DNA of 64,000 bases from Methylobacterium sp. 17Sr1-1 (GCF_003173775.1 NZ_CP029552.1:5149001-5213000), one strand, 5' to 3'; shown: positions 43,015-51,431, numbered from the stretch's first letter. Numbers and translations are program-made. Notes: generated by a model not told the origin, from the letters alone.

Positions 43015-43032
43015 TGTCAACTTATGTTGACA
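43015..43032. promoter_or_regulatory. PpsR/CrtJ-type operator overlapping the crtI start
   Basis: TGTCAACTTATGTTGACA is an exact TGT-N12-ACA palindrome, differing from the bchF operator at one core base. The annotated crtI ATG (43024-43026) lies in its centre. It sits in the 12-nt gap after bchO and runs into crtI, so it could serve an internal promoter or block read-through from bchIDO. Confidence 0.85.
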
Positions 43033-44550
43033 ATCGACGAGGCGCCGCCGCGGGTCACGTCCGCCCGGCGCAGACCCCGTGCGGTGGTGATCGGCAGCGG
43101 CTTCGGCGGGCTCGCGGCGGCGATCCGGCTCGGCGCGCGGGGCTACCGGGTGAGCGTGCTCGAGCGCCTGGACCAGCCCGGCGGGCGGGCGCGGGTGCAC
43201 CGGCAGGACGGCTTCACCTTCGATGCCGGGCCGACCATCGTCACCGCGCCGTTCCTGTTCGAGGAGTTGTGGGCGCTCTGCGGGCGATCCCTCGCCGACG
43301 ACGTGACGCTGGTACCGATGCGGCCGTTCTACCGCATCCGCTTCGACGACGGCACCACCTTCGCGATGTGCGGCGAGGCCGAGGCGATGCGTGCCGAGGT
43401 CGAGCGCCTGTCGCCCGGCGAGGCGCCCGCCTACGACCGCTTCATGGCGCTCTCGGACGAGCTGTGCCGGGTCGGGTTCGAGCAGCTCGGCGCGGTGCCG
43501 TTCGGGCGCCTCACCGACATGCTGCGCATCGCCCCCGACCTCCTGCGGATCGGTGGCCATCGCAGCGTGTACGGCCTTGTCTCCTCGGTGTTCCGCGACG
43601 AGCGCCTGCGCACGGCGTTCAGCTTCCACCCGCTCCTCATCGGCGGCTCGCCGTTCCGGGCGAGCGCGCTCTACTGCCTGATCGCCGCCCTGGAGCGGCG
43701 CTGGGGCGTGCATTCGGCGCTCGGCGGCACGGGCGCCCTGGTGCGCGGGATGGTCCGCCTGATCGAGGGCCAGGGCGGCGAGGTGCGCTGCGGCGCCGAG
43801 GTCGAGCGCATCCTGGTGACGAACGGCACCGCGCGGGGCGTGGCTTTGGCCGACGGCACGGAGGTCCCCGCCGATGTCGTGGTGTCGAACGCCGATTCGG
43901 CCGTGACGGCGCTGCACCTGCTGCCGCCGGAGGCGCAAGGCTGGCGCGAGCGGCGGCTCGACCGGGCGCATTCCTCGATGGGATTGTTCGTCTGGTATTT
44001 CGGCACGCGGCGGACCTATCCGGATCTCGCCCACCACACGATCCTGTTAGGTCCCCGCTATCGCGGTCTCCTCGACGACATCTTTTCCCGCAAGGTGCTG
44101 GCCGAGGACATGAGCCTCTACCTGCACCGCCCGACCGCGACCGACGCGAGCGTCGCGCCGCCGGGCCATGACGCGTTCTACGTGCTGGCTCCCGTGCCGA
44201 ATCTCGCCGGTGGGCAGGACTGGGCGCGGCTCGCCGAACCGTTCCGGCAGCGCATCGCCGCACGCCTCGAAGCGACCGTGCTGCCCGGCCTGTCGGAGTC
44301 CCTCGTCACCTCCCGGGTGACGACGCCGCAGGATTTCTCCGACGATTTTCTGGCCTTCCGCGGCTCGGGCTTCGGCCTCGAGCCGATCCTGACCCAGAGC
44401 GCGTATTTCCGCCCGCACAACCGATGCGGCGCGGTACGCCACCTCTACCTCGTCGGCGCCGGCACCCATCCGGGGGCCGGGCTGCCGGGCGTGCTCTCCT
44501 CCTCCAAGATCCTCGATCGCGTGGTGCCGGATGCAGCCGTCTTCGCCTGA
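43024..44550 (+). CDS. crtI: Phytoene desaturase
   Basis: The 508-residue FAD enzyme has the dinucleotide motif VVIGSGFGGLAAAIRLGARG near residues 21-40, then VLERLDQPGGRARVHRQDGFTFDAGPTIVTAP. It ends with the CrtI signature YLVGAGTHPGAGLPGVLSSSKI. It desaturates phytoene toward neurosporene or lycopene for carotenoids. The ATG at 43024 lies inside a PpsR operator and has no obvious ribosome site; in-frame GTGs at 43084 and 43087 are directly before the FAD motif. Its 3' end overlaps crtB by 20 nt. Confidence 0.93.
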   Translation: MLTIDEAPPRVTSARRRPRAVVIGSGFGGLAAAIRLGARGYRVSVLERLDQPGGRARVHRQDGFTFDAGPTIVTAPFLFEELWALCGRSLADDVTLVPMRPFYRIRFDDGTTFAMCGEAEAMRAEVERLSPGEAPAYDRFMALSDELCRVGFEQLGAVPFGRLTDMLRIAPDLLRIGGHRSVYGLVSSVFRDERLRTAFSFHPLLIGGSPFRASALYCLIAALERRWGVHSALGGTGALVRGMVRLIEGQGGEVRCGAEVERILVTNGTARGVALADGTEVPADVVVSNADSAVTALHLLPPEAQGWRERRLDRAHSSMGLFVWYFGTRRTYPDLAHHTILLGPRYRGLLDDIFSRKVLAEDMSLYLHRPTATDASVAPPGHDAFYVLAPVPNLAGGQDWARLAEPFRQRIAARLEATVLPGLSESLVTSRVTTPQDFSDDFLAFRGSGFGLEPILTQSAYFRPHNRCGAVRHLYLVGAGTHPGAGLPGVLSSSKILDRVVPDAAVFA

Positions 44551-45610
44551 TGCGCGTCGTCAGACGCCCTTCGCCGCGTCCCTGGCCCGCGCCGCCGACC
44601 ACGCCGCCTGCCGGGCGGCGATCCGGGCCGGCTCGCGCAGCTTCTACGCCGCCTCGTGGCTGCTGCCCCGGGCGGTGCGCCGCGACGCCTACGGGCTCTA
44701 CGCCTTCTGCCGCCTCTCCGACGACGCGGTGGACGGGGCGGGCGCCCGGGCCGACGCGGTGCCGCGCCTGCGGGCGCGCCTGGCGGCCGCCTATGCCGGC
44801 CGGCCCGCCCATACGGCCGCCGACCGGGCGCTGGCCGAGATCGTGACCCGCCACGCGATCCCCCAGGCCCTGCCCGCCGCGCTCCTCGAGGGCCTCGCCT
44901 GGGACACCGCGGGCCGGCGCTACCCGGACCTCTCCTCCCTCGTCGCCTACGCCGCCCGGGTCGCCGGCTCGGTCGGGGCGATGATGACGCTGCTGATGGG
45001 CGAGCGCTCGCCCGAGGCGCTGGCCCGGGCCTGCGACCTCGGCGTCGCCATGCAACTCACCAACGTCGCCCGCGACGTCGGCGAGGATGCCCGCAACGGG
45101 CGCCTCTACCTGCCCGAATCCTGGCTGCGCGAGGCCGGGCTCGATCCCGACGCGTTCCTGGCGCGTCCCGAGCCGAGCCCGGCGCTGGCCGCCGTCGTCG
45201 CCCGCCTGCTCGCCGCCGCCGACCTCCTCTACGCGCGGGCGGAATCCGGCATCGCGATGCTGCCGCCCTCCTGCCGCCCCGCCGTGCGCGCCGCCGGGCT
45301 GATCTACGCCGAGATCGGACGCGACCTCACGCGCAGCGGGCTCGATCCGGTCACCCGCCGCGCCCGGGTGCCGGGCGCCCGCAAGGCGTGGCTGCTCGCC
45401 CGCGCGGTTCTCACGTCCTCGTCCCGCCGCGCCGAGCGGCCGGCCCTGTCGGAGGCGGCCTTCCTGGTCGAGGCGGTGGCGGCGATGCCTGTGCCTCCTG
45501 CTGCCTCGCGACCGGCCTGGTGGAACCTCGGCGGGCGGGCCGTGCGCGTGCTCGACCTGATCGAGACCCTGCGCGAGCGCGAACGGTTCGGCGGCGCGGC
45601 CCCGTCGTGA
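44531..45610 (+). CDS. crtB: Phytoene synthase
   Basis: The 359-residue trans-isoprenyl diphosphate synthase has the first Asp-rich motif in CRLSDDAVDGAG near residue 62 and the second in TNVARDVGEDARNGRLYLPESWLREAG near residue 177-203. It condenses two geranylgeranyl diphosphates to phytoene, the first committed carotenoid step. The start overlaps crtI by 20 nt, so the two are translationally linked, and the stop overlaps a short membrane ORF in GTGA form. Confidence 0.94.
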   Translation: MQPSSPDARRQTPFAASLARAADHAACRAAIRAGSRSFYAASWLLPRAVRRDAYGLYAFCRLSDDAVDGAGARADAVPRLRARLAAAYAGRPAHTAADRALAEIVTRHAIPQALPAALLEGLAWDTAGRRYPDLSSLVAYAARVAGSVGAMMTLLMGERSPEALARACDLGVAMQLTNVARDVGEDARNGRLYLPESWLREAGLDPDAFLARPEPSPALAAVVARLLAAADLLYARAESGIAMLPPSCRPAVRAAGLIYAEIGRDLTRSGLDPVTRRARVPGARKAWLLARAVLTSSSRRAERPALSEAAFLVEAVAAMPVPPAASRPAWWNLGGRAVRVLDLIETLRERERFGGAAPS

Positions 45611-45756
45611 GCCAGACGCTGTTCGCGCTGCTCGATTTCGGGCTGGTCTTCGGGGCGGTGCTGGGGTTCGGGTTCTGGCAGCTCTGCGTGCTACAGCGGG
45701 ACAGGCGGCGGAGAGCAGCGATGCTCGCGGAGGATACGCCCATGCAGGATCGGTGA
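45607..45756 (+). CDS. Tiny single-pass membrane protein after crtB
   Basis: The 49-residue ORF starts with a GTG that overlaps the crtB TGA (GTGA), the same coupling used through the cluster. It has one hydrophobic segment (LFALLDFGLVFGAVLGFGFWQLCVL, about residues 4-28) followed by a strongly basic patch (QRDRRRRAAM), which predicts an inside C-terminus. I do not recognise the family. Placement at the end of bchIDO-crtIB suggests a membrane role in pigment synthesis or assembly; that is inference. Confidence 0.6.
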   Translation: MSQTLFALLDFGLVFGAVLGFGFWQLCVLQRDRRRRAAMLAEDTPMQDR

Positions 45757-45971
45757 CAGCGTCTCCAACATCCTCGAGCGGCAAAGGACGATCAGATCTC
45801 CTGGCGGTTTTTCCCATCATTTAAGTACTTGCAAACGGCGTTCTCTGATGCTCGCATTTCCCAGGTCCGCTAAGGCAGGCGTGGCGTCCTTCCCAATTGG
45901 CAATGCCGTAGCCACAACGTCTATCTTCAGCATACGTTGTGATTGAGACAGGAGCGAGGTTTCACCTCCGT
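45757..45971. other. Gap after the photosynthesis cluster
   Basis: No gene is supported here. An inverted repeat CACAACGT (45913-45920) and ACGTTGTG (45934-45941) with a 13-nt spacer lies between the two convergent genes, without a T-run. The base composition drops in GC from here on. Confidence 0.4.
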
Positions 45972-46442
45972 TCAGGCTCGCCAAGGCGGGGGTTCGAAGA
46001 GGCTTCCTGCCTGATCTCTGGTTCGCACGTCGGCAGCACAAGCGGAAGTGGCGGCTGCCAGCGCCCGTGCACCAATGGTGGGCGTGCGGCAATAAACATC
46101 GATCCCCGCGGCAGTGAAAATCGTCTTGTCGAACAACGTAACCGCCCATCCAGCCTCTGCGTCACCAGCAACGAAGCACCAGCGGCTTCGTAGAAGGATC
46201 GTCAGCGGCTGAACGCCTCGCCATTGCCACTGCCACCCTTCCTGATCGATAGGTCTGTCCACCCCGATGATGTGGTTGCTCCCATTAGTCTTCTGCACGG
46301 TCACGAAATCGCCGACCGAACCATCCGGCAACATGCAGTACGAAATTGCGCCAGCTTGGTTGCGCCATAAACCGAGCGTAGATCGGACGATATACCAAGT
46401 CCCTTGGGCCAGATCGTCCCTTGATCGTGCAAATTCCGACAA
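45972..46442 (-). CDS. Lipocalin-like protein, possibly 5'-truncated
   Basis: The 156-residue reading frame resembles bacterial lipocalin-like domains: GTWYIVRSTLGLWRN at residues 14-28, CMLPDGSVGDFVTV, IIGVDRP, WQWRG, RWCFVAGDAEAGWAVTLFDKTIF and TAAGIDVYCRTP. Such proteins bind small hydrophobic molecules. The tail (ALAAATSACAADV onward) is less convincing. The only start near the conserved region is a TTG, and no signal peptide is present, so the gene may have lost its 5' end. Its base composition is clearly lower in GC than its neighbours, suggesting transfer. Confidence 0.5.
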   Translation of the reverse strand: MSEFARSRDDLAQGTWYIVRSTLGLWRNQAGAISYCMLPDGSVGDFVTVQKTNGSNHIIGVDRPIDQEGWQWQWRGVQPLTILLRSRWCFVAGDAEAGWAVTLFDKTIFTAAGIDVYCRTPTIGARALAAATSACAADVRTRDQAGSLFEPPPWRA

Positions 46443-47095
46443 CAGATGTCTCCTTTTGTCGTAAAAATTTCCGCCCCCCCGGGCGAGGCGCTGAACTTGA
46501 ATTCCGCAAAGGAAGCAATCGCCCGTGCCAAACTCGGCAAATATAGTATCATAATATAAAATTTCTAAATTTTTGAAAGGCCAAGCCTGTTGGCTTCTGA
46601 TCCGCGCGGATGCCGCAAGCCAGTAGCCCGGGGTGCGGAGGCGTCAGACCACGGGTAGAACAACCACGAGCATCTCGAAAGGCTCCCAGTCACCGCCGTC
46701 GCTCGCTATGGGGCATAAGCGCGGCTGGAGTTTTGTGAGATATACCAAGCCGCGTCCCAGAATCTGTTTGAGTGATGGATTGTTATTATCCCACCTACAG
46801 CCTCATCCCGAGGTGTCAATCGATTGAAAATCGACCGACCTCGAAGGAGAAGTTCATCGAGTTTCACTCCGTTCGCACCTCAGGATGAAGTTGCGGGTGG
46901 GAGAGGAAAGTGTCTCTTGGTGCTGTCCTCGCGATGCAAACAGGCTCTCATAAGAGATCTGATTGATTGCTTTTGACGATCCTGTCGGATCGCTTTCGCA
47001 ATGCAGATTCCGGATTCGCTCAGGTGTGTGGAGTCGTGGGCCCAACCGTGCGGGCTTGGGATACCAGATCCGGAAGTGATCGTCCGGATCTGGTA
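46443..47095. other. AT-rich intergenic region with repeats
   Basis: These 653 bases hold no supported gene. The stretch 46540-46580 is almost pure A/T, the most AT-rich part of the window. At about 46800-46892 an inverted repeat with CTCATCC(C/T)GAGGTG-type arms and a GAAGGAGAAG centre resembles a dispersed Rhizobiales intergenic repeat. The region lies between a possible transferred ORF and chromosomal genes. Confidence 0.5.
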
Positions 47096-47097
47096 TC
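47060..47097. repeat. Perfect 14-bp inverted repeat at the 3' end of the DUF3616-like gene
   Basis: GATACCAGATCCGG (47060-47073) pairs perfectly with CCGGATCTGGTATC (47084-47097) around a 10-nt loop. The stem covers the first two bases of the minus-strand gene's stop codon. No T-run follows, so it may protect the transcript end or be a repeat rather than a classic terminator. Confidence 0.65.
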
Positions 47098-48139
47098 ACT
47101 CCAATTCCAGCACCACGCTCCGGAAGCCCTGCGGCTTGCGCGCCGGGCAGATGTCGCCGTCGTCGCTGATCAGCTGCACCTTCTTGCCGTCCGCGGCGAC
47201 GATCAGGCCCTCGGGCTGGAAGTCGGGGAGCGCAGCCAGCGCCTCCGCCACGCCCGCCACGCGGGAGGGCGCCTCGCCGGCTTGGCCGGACCAGCGGTAG
47301 AGGTCGGCGGCCTCGCCGCCGCTGCCCGAGCCGCCGGCGATCAGGAAATACGCCTTGAGCCCCGGCACGTAGGCGATGTCGCGGATGCCGCGGCCCTTGA
47401 GGTCGAGGGCGACCGGCTTCGCGAGCTTCGGCGCCGCGCCGCCCGCCAGCACCTCGGACGGGTTCTCGAACGGCACCACCAGGGCGTCGTTGTCGGCGTT
47501 GAGCGGGTTGCGCAGGCCCACGAACAGGCCGCGCCCGTCGGGCGTCGGGCTCAGGCCCTCGATGGCAAAGCCCCGTCGCCGCGGGCTCAGGCTCGCCTTC
47601 GTCGCGAGATCGACGGCGATGCGCTCGGACAGGCGCGGGTCGAGGTCGGCGATCGCCTTGGCCAGGCCCTGGAACGGCTTGCCCTTCGGCGTCACTGCCG
47701 GGGTCTTGGGGTCGCCGCCGACGGTGAGGGCGAGCATCTGGCGCGAGGCCTCGCGGGTGCGCCCTTCCGCATCGCGGGCGTGGGAGCCCATCAGCACCAA
47801 GTCGTTGCCGAGCCAGGCCAGCGATTCGAGGTCGGCCGTGGCGGGCTCCTCGCGGCCGCTGGTCGCGAGCGCCGCGTCGAGGTCGCCGCCCTTGAGCATC
47901 AGCGGCGGGCCGGATTCGTCGGCCTTGTAGACGCGCAAGGCGTTGCTCTCGTCGTCGACCACCAGGAAACGGTCGCCGAAGCTGCCGGCCGGGTAGGGAA
48001 CGGCGCCGGAGGCCTCGCACGGGCCCCAATGCATCAGAACCGGCCCGGTCTTCACCTCGGCGCGCGCGCCTTGCGCCGCGAGGCAGAGAGCGAGCACGGA
48101 CACGAATCTCCCCAGGCGTTTCGAGCCCCGGCCCGTCAT
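47096..48139 (-). CDS. Secreted DUF3616-like beta-propeller protein
   Basis: The 347-residue protein has a signal peptide (RLGRFVSVLALCLAAQGARA, cleavage near residue 28). The mature part has repeated strand patterns such as GDRFLVVDDESNALRVYKAD, ADLESLAWLGNDLVLMGSHARDAEG, FAIEGLSPTPDGRGLFVGLRNP, IRDIAYVPGLKAYFLIAGGSG and PEGLIVAADGKKVQLISDDGD. This is the layout of DUF3616 proteins, predicted periplasmic beta-propellers of unknown function. Conserved Asp and Gly residues in the blades could bind Ca2+ or substrate. Confidence 0.75.
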   Translation of the reverse strand: MTGRGSKRLGRFVSVLALCLAAQGARAEVKTGPVLMHWGPCEASGAVPYPAGSFGDRFLVVDDESNALRVYKADESGPPLMLKGGDLDAALATSGREEPATADLESLAWLGNDLVLMGSHARDAEGRTREASRQMLALTVGGDPKTPAVTPKGKPFQGLAKAIADLDPRLSERIAVDLATKASLSPRRRGFAIEGLSPTPDGRGLFVGLRNPLNADNDALVVPFENPSEVLAGGAAPKLAKPVALDLKGRGIRDIAYVPGLKAYFLIAGGSGSGGEAADLYRWSGQAGEAPSRVAGVAEALAALPDFQPEGLIVAADGKKVQLISDDGDICPARKPQGFRSVVLELE

Positions 48140-48276
48140 GGCGATTCTCCCTGGATCGCGGCCCGTCTTCAGCCAGGGCCGTCTTCGCAGTATTTCACGC
48201 AGGCCCGGATCTATTCAATGCTGAGGCGGAAAATTCTTCGTGTGCCCGGGCCGCGCGGCGCCGCGGCGGCGACCCG

Positions 48277-48600
48277 TCAGGCTTCCTCCGGCGCGTCCAC
48301 CCCGCCGTCCCTCTCGCGCTGCGCGGCGACGAAGCGGCGGCGCGCCTCGGCCGCCTCGCGGAACGCCCTCGTGCGGGGCGCCTCGCGCGCCAGCTTGCCG
48401 ATCTCGCGCAGGATCAGCTCGGCCTCGAACGCCGCGGCGCGCTCCGCCGCCGCGGCCCGGCTGTCGGCGCCGTGCGAGGCGGTGTAGCGCTCCAGCCCGT
48501 CGCGGCAGACCGCGACGCGGTATTCCAGCCACTCGATCACGTCGCCGAAGGCCCGGTCGCGGATCTCCGCGGCCGTGGCCCGGCGCTTCTTCTCGCTCAC
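48277..48600 (-). CDS. Small alpha-helical protein, unknown function
   Basis: The 107-residue ORF is strongly charged and helical (EKKRRATAAEIRDRAFGDVIEWLEYRVAVCRDGLERY and AAAAERAAAFEAELILREIGKLAREAPRTRAFREAAEARRRFVAAQRERDGG), with a likely coiled coil. No domain is recognised. The GTG at 48600 opens the conserved-looking helix; a longer reading would overlap the gene upstream. It lies just downstream of the interrupted LuxR-type regulator on the same strand, so it may once have been co-transcribed with it. Confidence 0.55.
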   Translation of the reverse strand: MSEKKRRATAAEIRDRAFGDVIEWLEYRVAVCRDGLERYTASHGADSRAAAAERAAAFEAELILREIGKLAREAPRTRAFREAAEARRRFVAAQRERDGGVDAPEEA

Positions 48601-48683
48601 CCCTCGTCCCTCCGAGGCCTGCACCGAGCGAAGGTCTCGCACATCACGGCGCGATTCGCCGCCTGCGCCGGCCGCGCCCCGGG

Positions 48684-49142
48684 TCACCGTGCAAATCGGG
48701 CGACGAGCGCGATCAGCTCGCCCTGGCTGGTCACGCCGATTTTGGCGAACACGCTCTTGAGCTGGCTACGAGCGGTCGCGATGGCGACGCCGCGCGCTGC
48801 CGCCGCGGCGTCGAGGTGGCCGCTCTCGAACAGCAGGGAGACGAGACCGGCCTCGCCCCGCGTGAGACCGAAGGCCGCCACGAGGTGGTCGGGCGCGATC
48901 CTTCGGCCGCGATCGAGATCGGTCACGGTCACCAGCATTCGGACCGGGAAGCCGGGTCGCGCCGGGCCAAGCGCCAGCGGGGAGACGGTCACGATGTAGG
49001 GCCGCCGCCCGTCCGGACGGGCGACCGCGAGGAACCGGCTCCCCTCCGCCGTCCCGCTTACGAGCGCACGTGCCGCCGCGCAGAGCTGAGCGAAGCGGAG
49101 CTGGTCGGCCGACCGCAGCAGCCGCAGCTGGGTCGTCGTCAC
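48684..49142 (-). pseudogene. LuxR-type regulator, 3' fragment (split by IS630)
   Basis: This fragment encodes about 152 residues ending in a LuxR/GerE helix-turn-helix: FGLTRGEAGLVSLLFESGHLDAAAAARGVAIATARSQLKSVFAKIGV. Joined at the TA target to the fragment 50282-50959, it gives one uninterrupted frame of 378 residues, so the original gene was a LuxR-family transcription regulator with a long N-terminal sensory region. The first codon of this fragment, GTG at 49142, directly follows the TA. It could in principle be translated alone as a DNA-binding domain, but a natural start is unlikely. Confidence 0.85.
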
Positions 49143-50283
49143 TAGTGCATTGACGCATTCAGAGGATTCACGGCAGGCGTGAGGTATGCGAGTCTGAGGT
49201 ATGGCTCAGACTGTCTGCGTGATCCCCAGCGCCGCCGACTTGGCGGACCTGTCCGCCATCGTCGCCGATCGGGCGCGGCCCCTCAAGCATATTCAGCGCG
49301 CCCGCATCGTCCTGCTCTCGGCCGAACGCCTCTCCGTCCTCGACGTCGCCCAGCAGGCCGGCGTCAGCCGACCCGCGGTGTGGCGCTGGCAACAGCGCTA
49401 CGCCGAAGAAGGCGTCGAGGGACTGTTGCGCGACAAGACCCGTCCGCCCGGCAAGCCGCCCCACTCCACCGACACCGTCGCCGAGGTGCTGGCGCTGACC
49501 TGCTCCGAGCCGCCCGGTGAGGTCACCCACTGGACCGGCCGCGCCCTGGCGCAAGCCGTCGGGATCTCGCTGCGGTCCGTCCAGCGTATCTGGGATGCCC
49601 ATCGCCTCCAGCCGCATCGGGTGCGCAGCTTCAAGCGCTCGAACGATCCGGCCTTCGCCGAGAAGGTCGAGGACATCGTCGGCCTGTACATGGACCCGCC
49701 GCGCCACGCCGTCGTGCTCTCGCTCGACGAGAAGAGCCAGATCCAGGCCCTGGAGCGCACCCGTCCGAGCCGATCGCTCATGCCAGGTCGCCCCGAGACC
49801 CAGACCCACGACTACGTCCGTCACGGCACTACGACGCTGTTTGCCGCGCTCAACGTGCTGGAGGGTACCGTGATCGGCCGCTGCATGCAGCGTCACCGCC
49901 ACGACGAGTTCCTGCGCTTCCTCAACACCATCGAGGCCGCGGTGCCGGCCGGCAAACTGATCCATGTGATCCTGGACAACTATGCCACCCACAAGCACCC
50001 GAAGGTGCGAGCCTGGCTGGCCCGGCATCCGCGCTGGATCTTCCACTTCACCCCGACCTCGGCCTCGTGGATGAACGCGGTCGAGGGCTTCTTCTCCGCC
50101 CTGACCCGGCGAAGGCTGAAACGGGGCAGCTTCAGCGGGATCGTCGACCTGCAAGCAGCGATCAACCGCTACATCGCCGAGCACAACGACAGGCCGAAGC
50201 CCTTCGTCTGGACCAAGCCGGCCACGGCCATCCTCGATGCCGTCAATGGCAAAGCTGCACTATCCGAATGAGTCAATGCACTA
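49143..50283. mobile_element. IS630-family insertion sequence with TA target duplication
   Basis: The element runs from GTGCATTGACGCATTC (49145 onward) to GAATGAGTCAATGCAC (ending 50281). These ends are inverted copies with one mismatch in the first 16 bases. TA flanks both sides (49143-49144 and 50282-50283), the target duplication expected for IS630. It contains one transposase gene. Length is 1137 bp. It disrupts a LuxR-type regulator, and removing it together with one TA restores the reading frame. Confidence 0.93.
49201..50271 (+). CDS. IS630-family transposase
   Basis: The 356-residue protein has an N-terminal helix-turn-helix region (ERLSVLDVAQQAGVSRPAVWRWQQRY, about residues 36-61) and a second DNA-binding segment (GISLRSVQRIWDAHRLQPHRV). 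The DDE nuclease core has VVLSLDEKSQIQALE (first Asp), HVILDNYATHKHPKV (second Asp) and SASWMNAVEGFFSALTRR (Glu about 36 residues later). All catalytic residues are present, so it looks active. The stop codon lies in the right terminal repeat. Confidence 0.95.
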   Translation: MAQTVCVIPSAADLADLSAIVADRARPLKHIQRARIVLLSAERLSVLDVAQQAGVSRPAVWRWQQRYAEEGVEGLLRDKTRPPGKPPHSTDTVAEVLALTCSEPPGEVTHWTGRALAQAVGISLRSVQRIWDAHRLQPHRVRSFKRSNDPAFAEKVEDIVGLYMDPPRHAVVLSLDEKSQIQALERTRPSRSLMPGRPETQTHDYVRHGTTTLFAALNVLEGTVIGRCMQRHRHDEFLRFLNTIEAAVPAGKLIHVILDNYATHKHPKVRAWLARHPRWIFHFTPTSASWMNAVEGFFSALTRRRLKRGSFSGIVDLQAAINRYIAEHNDRPKPFVWTKPATAILDAVNGKAALSE

Positions 50284-50959
50284 GGATGCCGTCACGGGCG
50301 CTGGACAGGGCCAGCAGGGCGGAATTGGCGAAGGCGAGCCCGCCATCGCCGTGCAGGATCGCGGCCGGCTGCGGCAATCCCTCGAGATAGGCCTCGAACT
50401 CGCTCTCGAGCGGCGCCGTACCGGTGAGCGTGCCGAGGCGGTGGGCCGTCGCGACGGCGCGGCGCAGGTGGCGCATCAGCTCGTGGAAGAGCGGGACCTG
50501 CTCGCCCGAGAACGGGCCGGTCCGCGCCGAGCCGGAGAAGGCAAAGGCGTAGGTCAAGTCCTCGGCCGGCCGGCAATACCCCGTGGCGTGGAAGCGGATG
50601 CCGATCCGGTCGGCCTCCCACCGAGAGAAATCCGGGTAGTTCTCTGCCGTGAAGACCGGGTCGAGACCGTCGAGGTAGTGGTCGGCCCCCGGCCGGGCCC
50701 GCTCGAACAGGGCCTGGGGATTCTCCGCGTGATAGTGCTCGGCGTACTCGGACAGGATGCGGTCGAAGGGTAGGTCGCGATACCCCGCCATCGCGGAGGC
50801 CAGCACCTCGGGACGGTCCGCCCGATGCAGCACCGCCGTGACCCCGTAGGCTCCGAGTCGCTCGGCGACCGCGCTCGCCACCGAAATCCACGGTTCATCG
50901 CCCAGGGGCACCCCGTGGATGCGCAAGATCAGGCGGCTGAGTTCGTCGTCGAGCGACAT
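50282..50959 (-). pseudogene. LuxR-type regulator, 5' fragment (split by IS630)
   Basis: This 226-codon fragment starts ATG at 50959 (MSLDDELSRLILRIHGVP) and has the predicted sensory region of the regulator, including ERLGAYGVTAVLHRADRPEVL and a PAS-like stretch near its end (QPAAILHGDGGLAFANSALLAL). After the insertion it reads a few codons into the element and stops. The sensor half may still be made without its DNA-binding domain. The intact protein would have been 378 residues. Confidence 0.85.
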
Positions 50960-51191
50960 GCCGGTCCGGATGTGGCGTCGCCGCGGAAACGCGGCTGGAT
51001 TGCGTCAAGCCGAGTCTATCCCATTCCAGGCCGGCACGAAACAATCGAGCCGGTTCATTCCGCAATGCATCGCCCCATCGAGGTCGCACCATTCGGGCCG
51101 CGAGCGGCCAGATCCCTCGCGCATACCCCAGATGGAGGATGCTGGAACAGCTCGTCACGCTACGACTGGAGCGTGATTTAAGGAGACAGCA

Positions 51192-51431
51192 ATGATGATC
51201 CGCGCTTCGATACTGATGCTCGCAGTCCTTCTGCCGGTTACCGGGGCTTCGGCACAGCAAGGACGACCGGCACAGGCTGGAATGCGAACCTGCCAGGAGA
51301 TTCATCAAGGTTGCGTGGCGCGATCGGACCCGCGTTACGCCGCCGGGTGCGACGGGTATTACGAGGAAGCCAAGCGGACCGGGATCTGGCCGCCATTCCG
51401 GCAGAACCCGGCTTTCGCCTGCGCTCGCTGA
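51192..51431 (+). CDS. Small secreted protein with four cysteines
   Basis: The 79-residue product has a signal peptide (IRASILMLAVLLPVTGASAQQ, cleavage about residue 22). The mature part holds Cys residues in TCQEIHQGCVARSDPRYAAGCDGYYEEAKRTG and FACAR, which may form disulfides. A strong AAGGAGA lies just before the ATG. I recognise no family. It stands alone, convergent with lpdA of the branched-chain dehydrogenase operon. Confidence 0.6.
   Translation: MMIRASILMLAVLLPVTGASAQQGRPAQAGMRTCQEIHQGCVARSDPRYAAGCDGYYEEAKRTGIWPPFRQNPAFACAR

Noticed and set aside
39988..44037. 1349-codon minus-strand frame opposite bchI-bchD-bchO-crtI
   Set aside because: It is a GC-driven shadow of four well-conserved plus-strand genes and has no motif or start signal.
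45913..45941. Operator-like inverted repeat CACAACGT/ACGTTGTG
   Set aside because: It lies between the ends of convergent genes with no promoter nearby and matches no binding motif I know.
45817..46149. 110-codon minus-strand frame as a continuation of the lipocalin-like gene in another frame
   Set aside because: The sequence has no lipocalin features and no family signal; the lipocalin frame itself continues past this point.
47060..47097. Intrinsic terminator for the DUF3616-like gene
   Set aside because: The stem is perfect but covers part of the stop codon and is not followed by a T-run, so I list it as an inverted repeat only.
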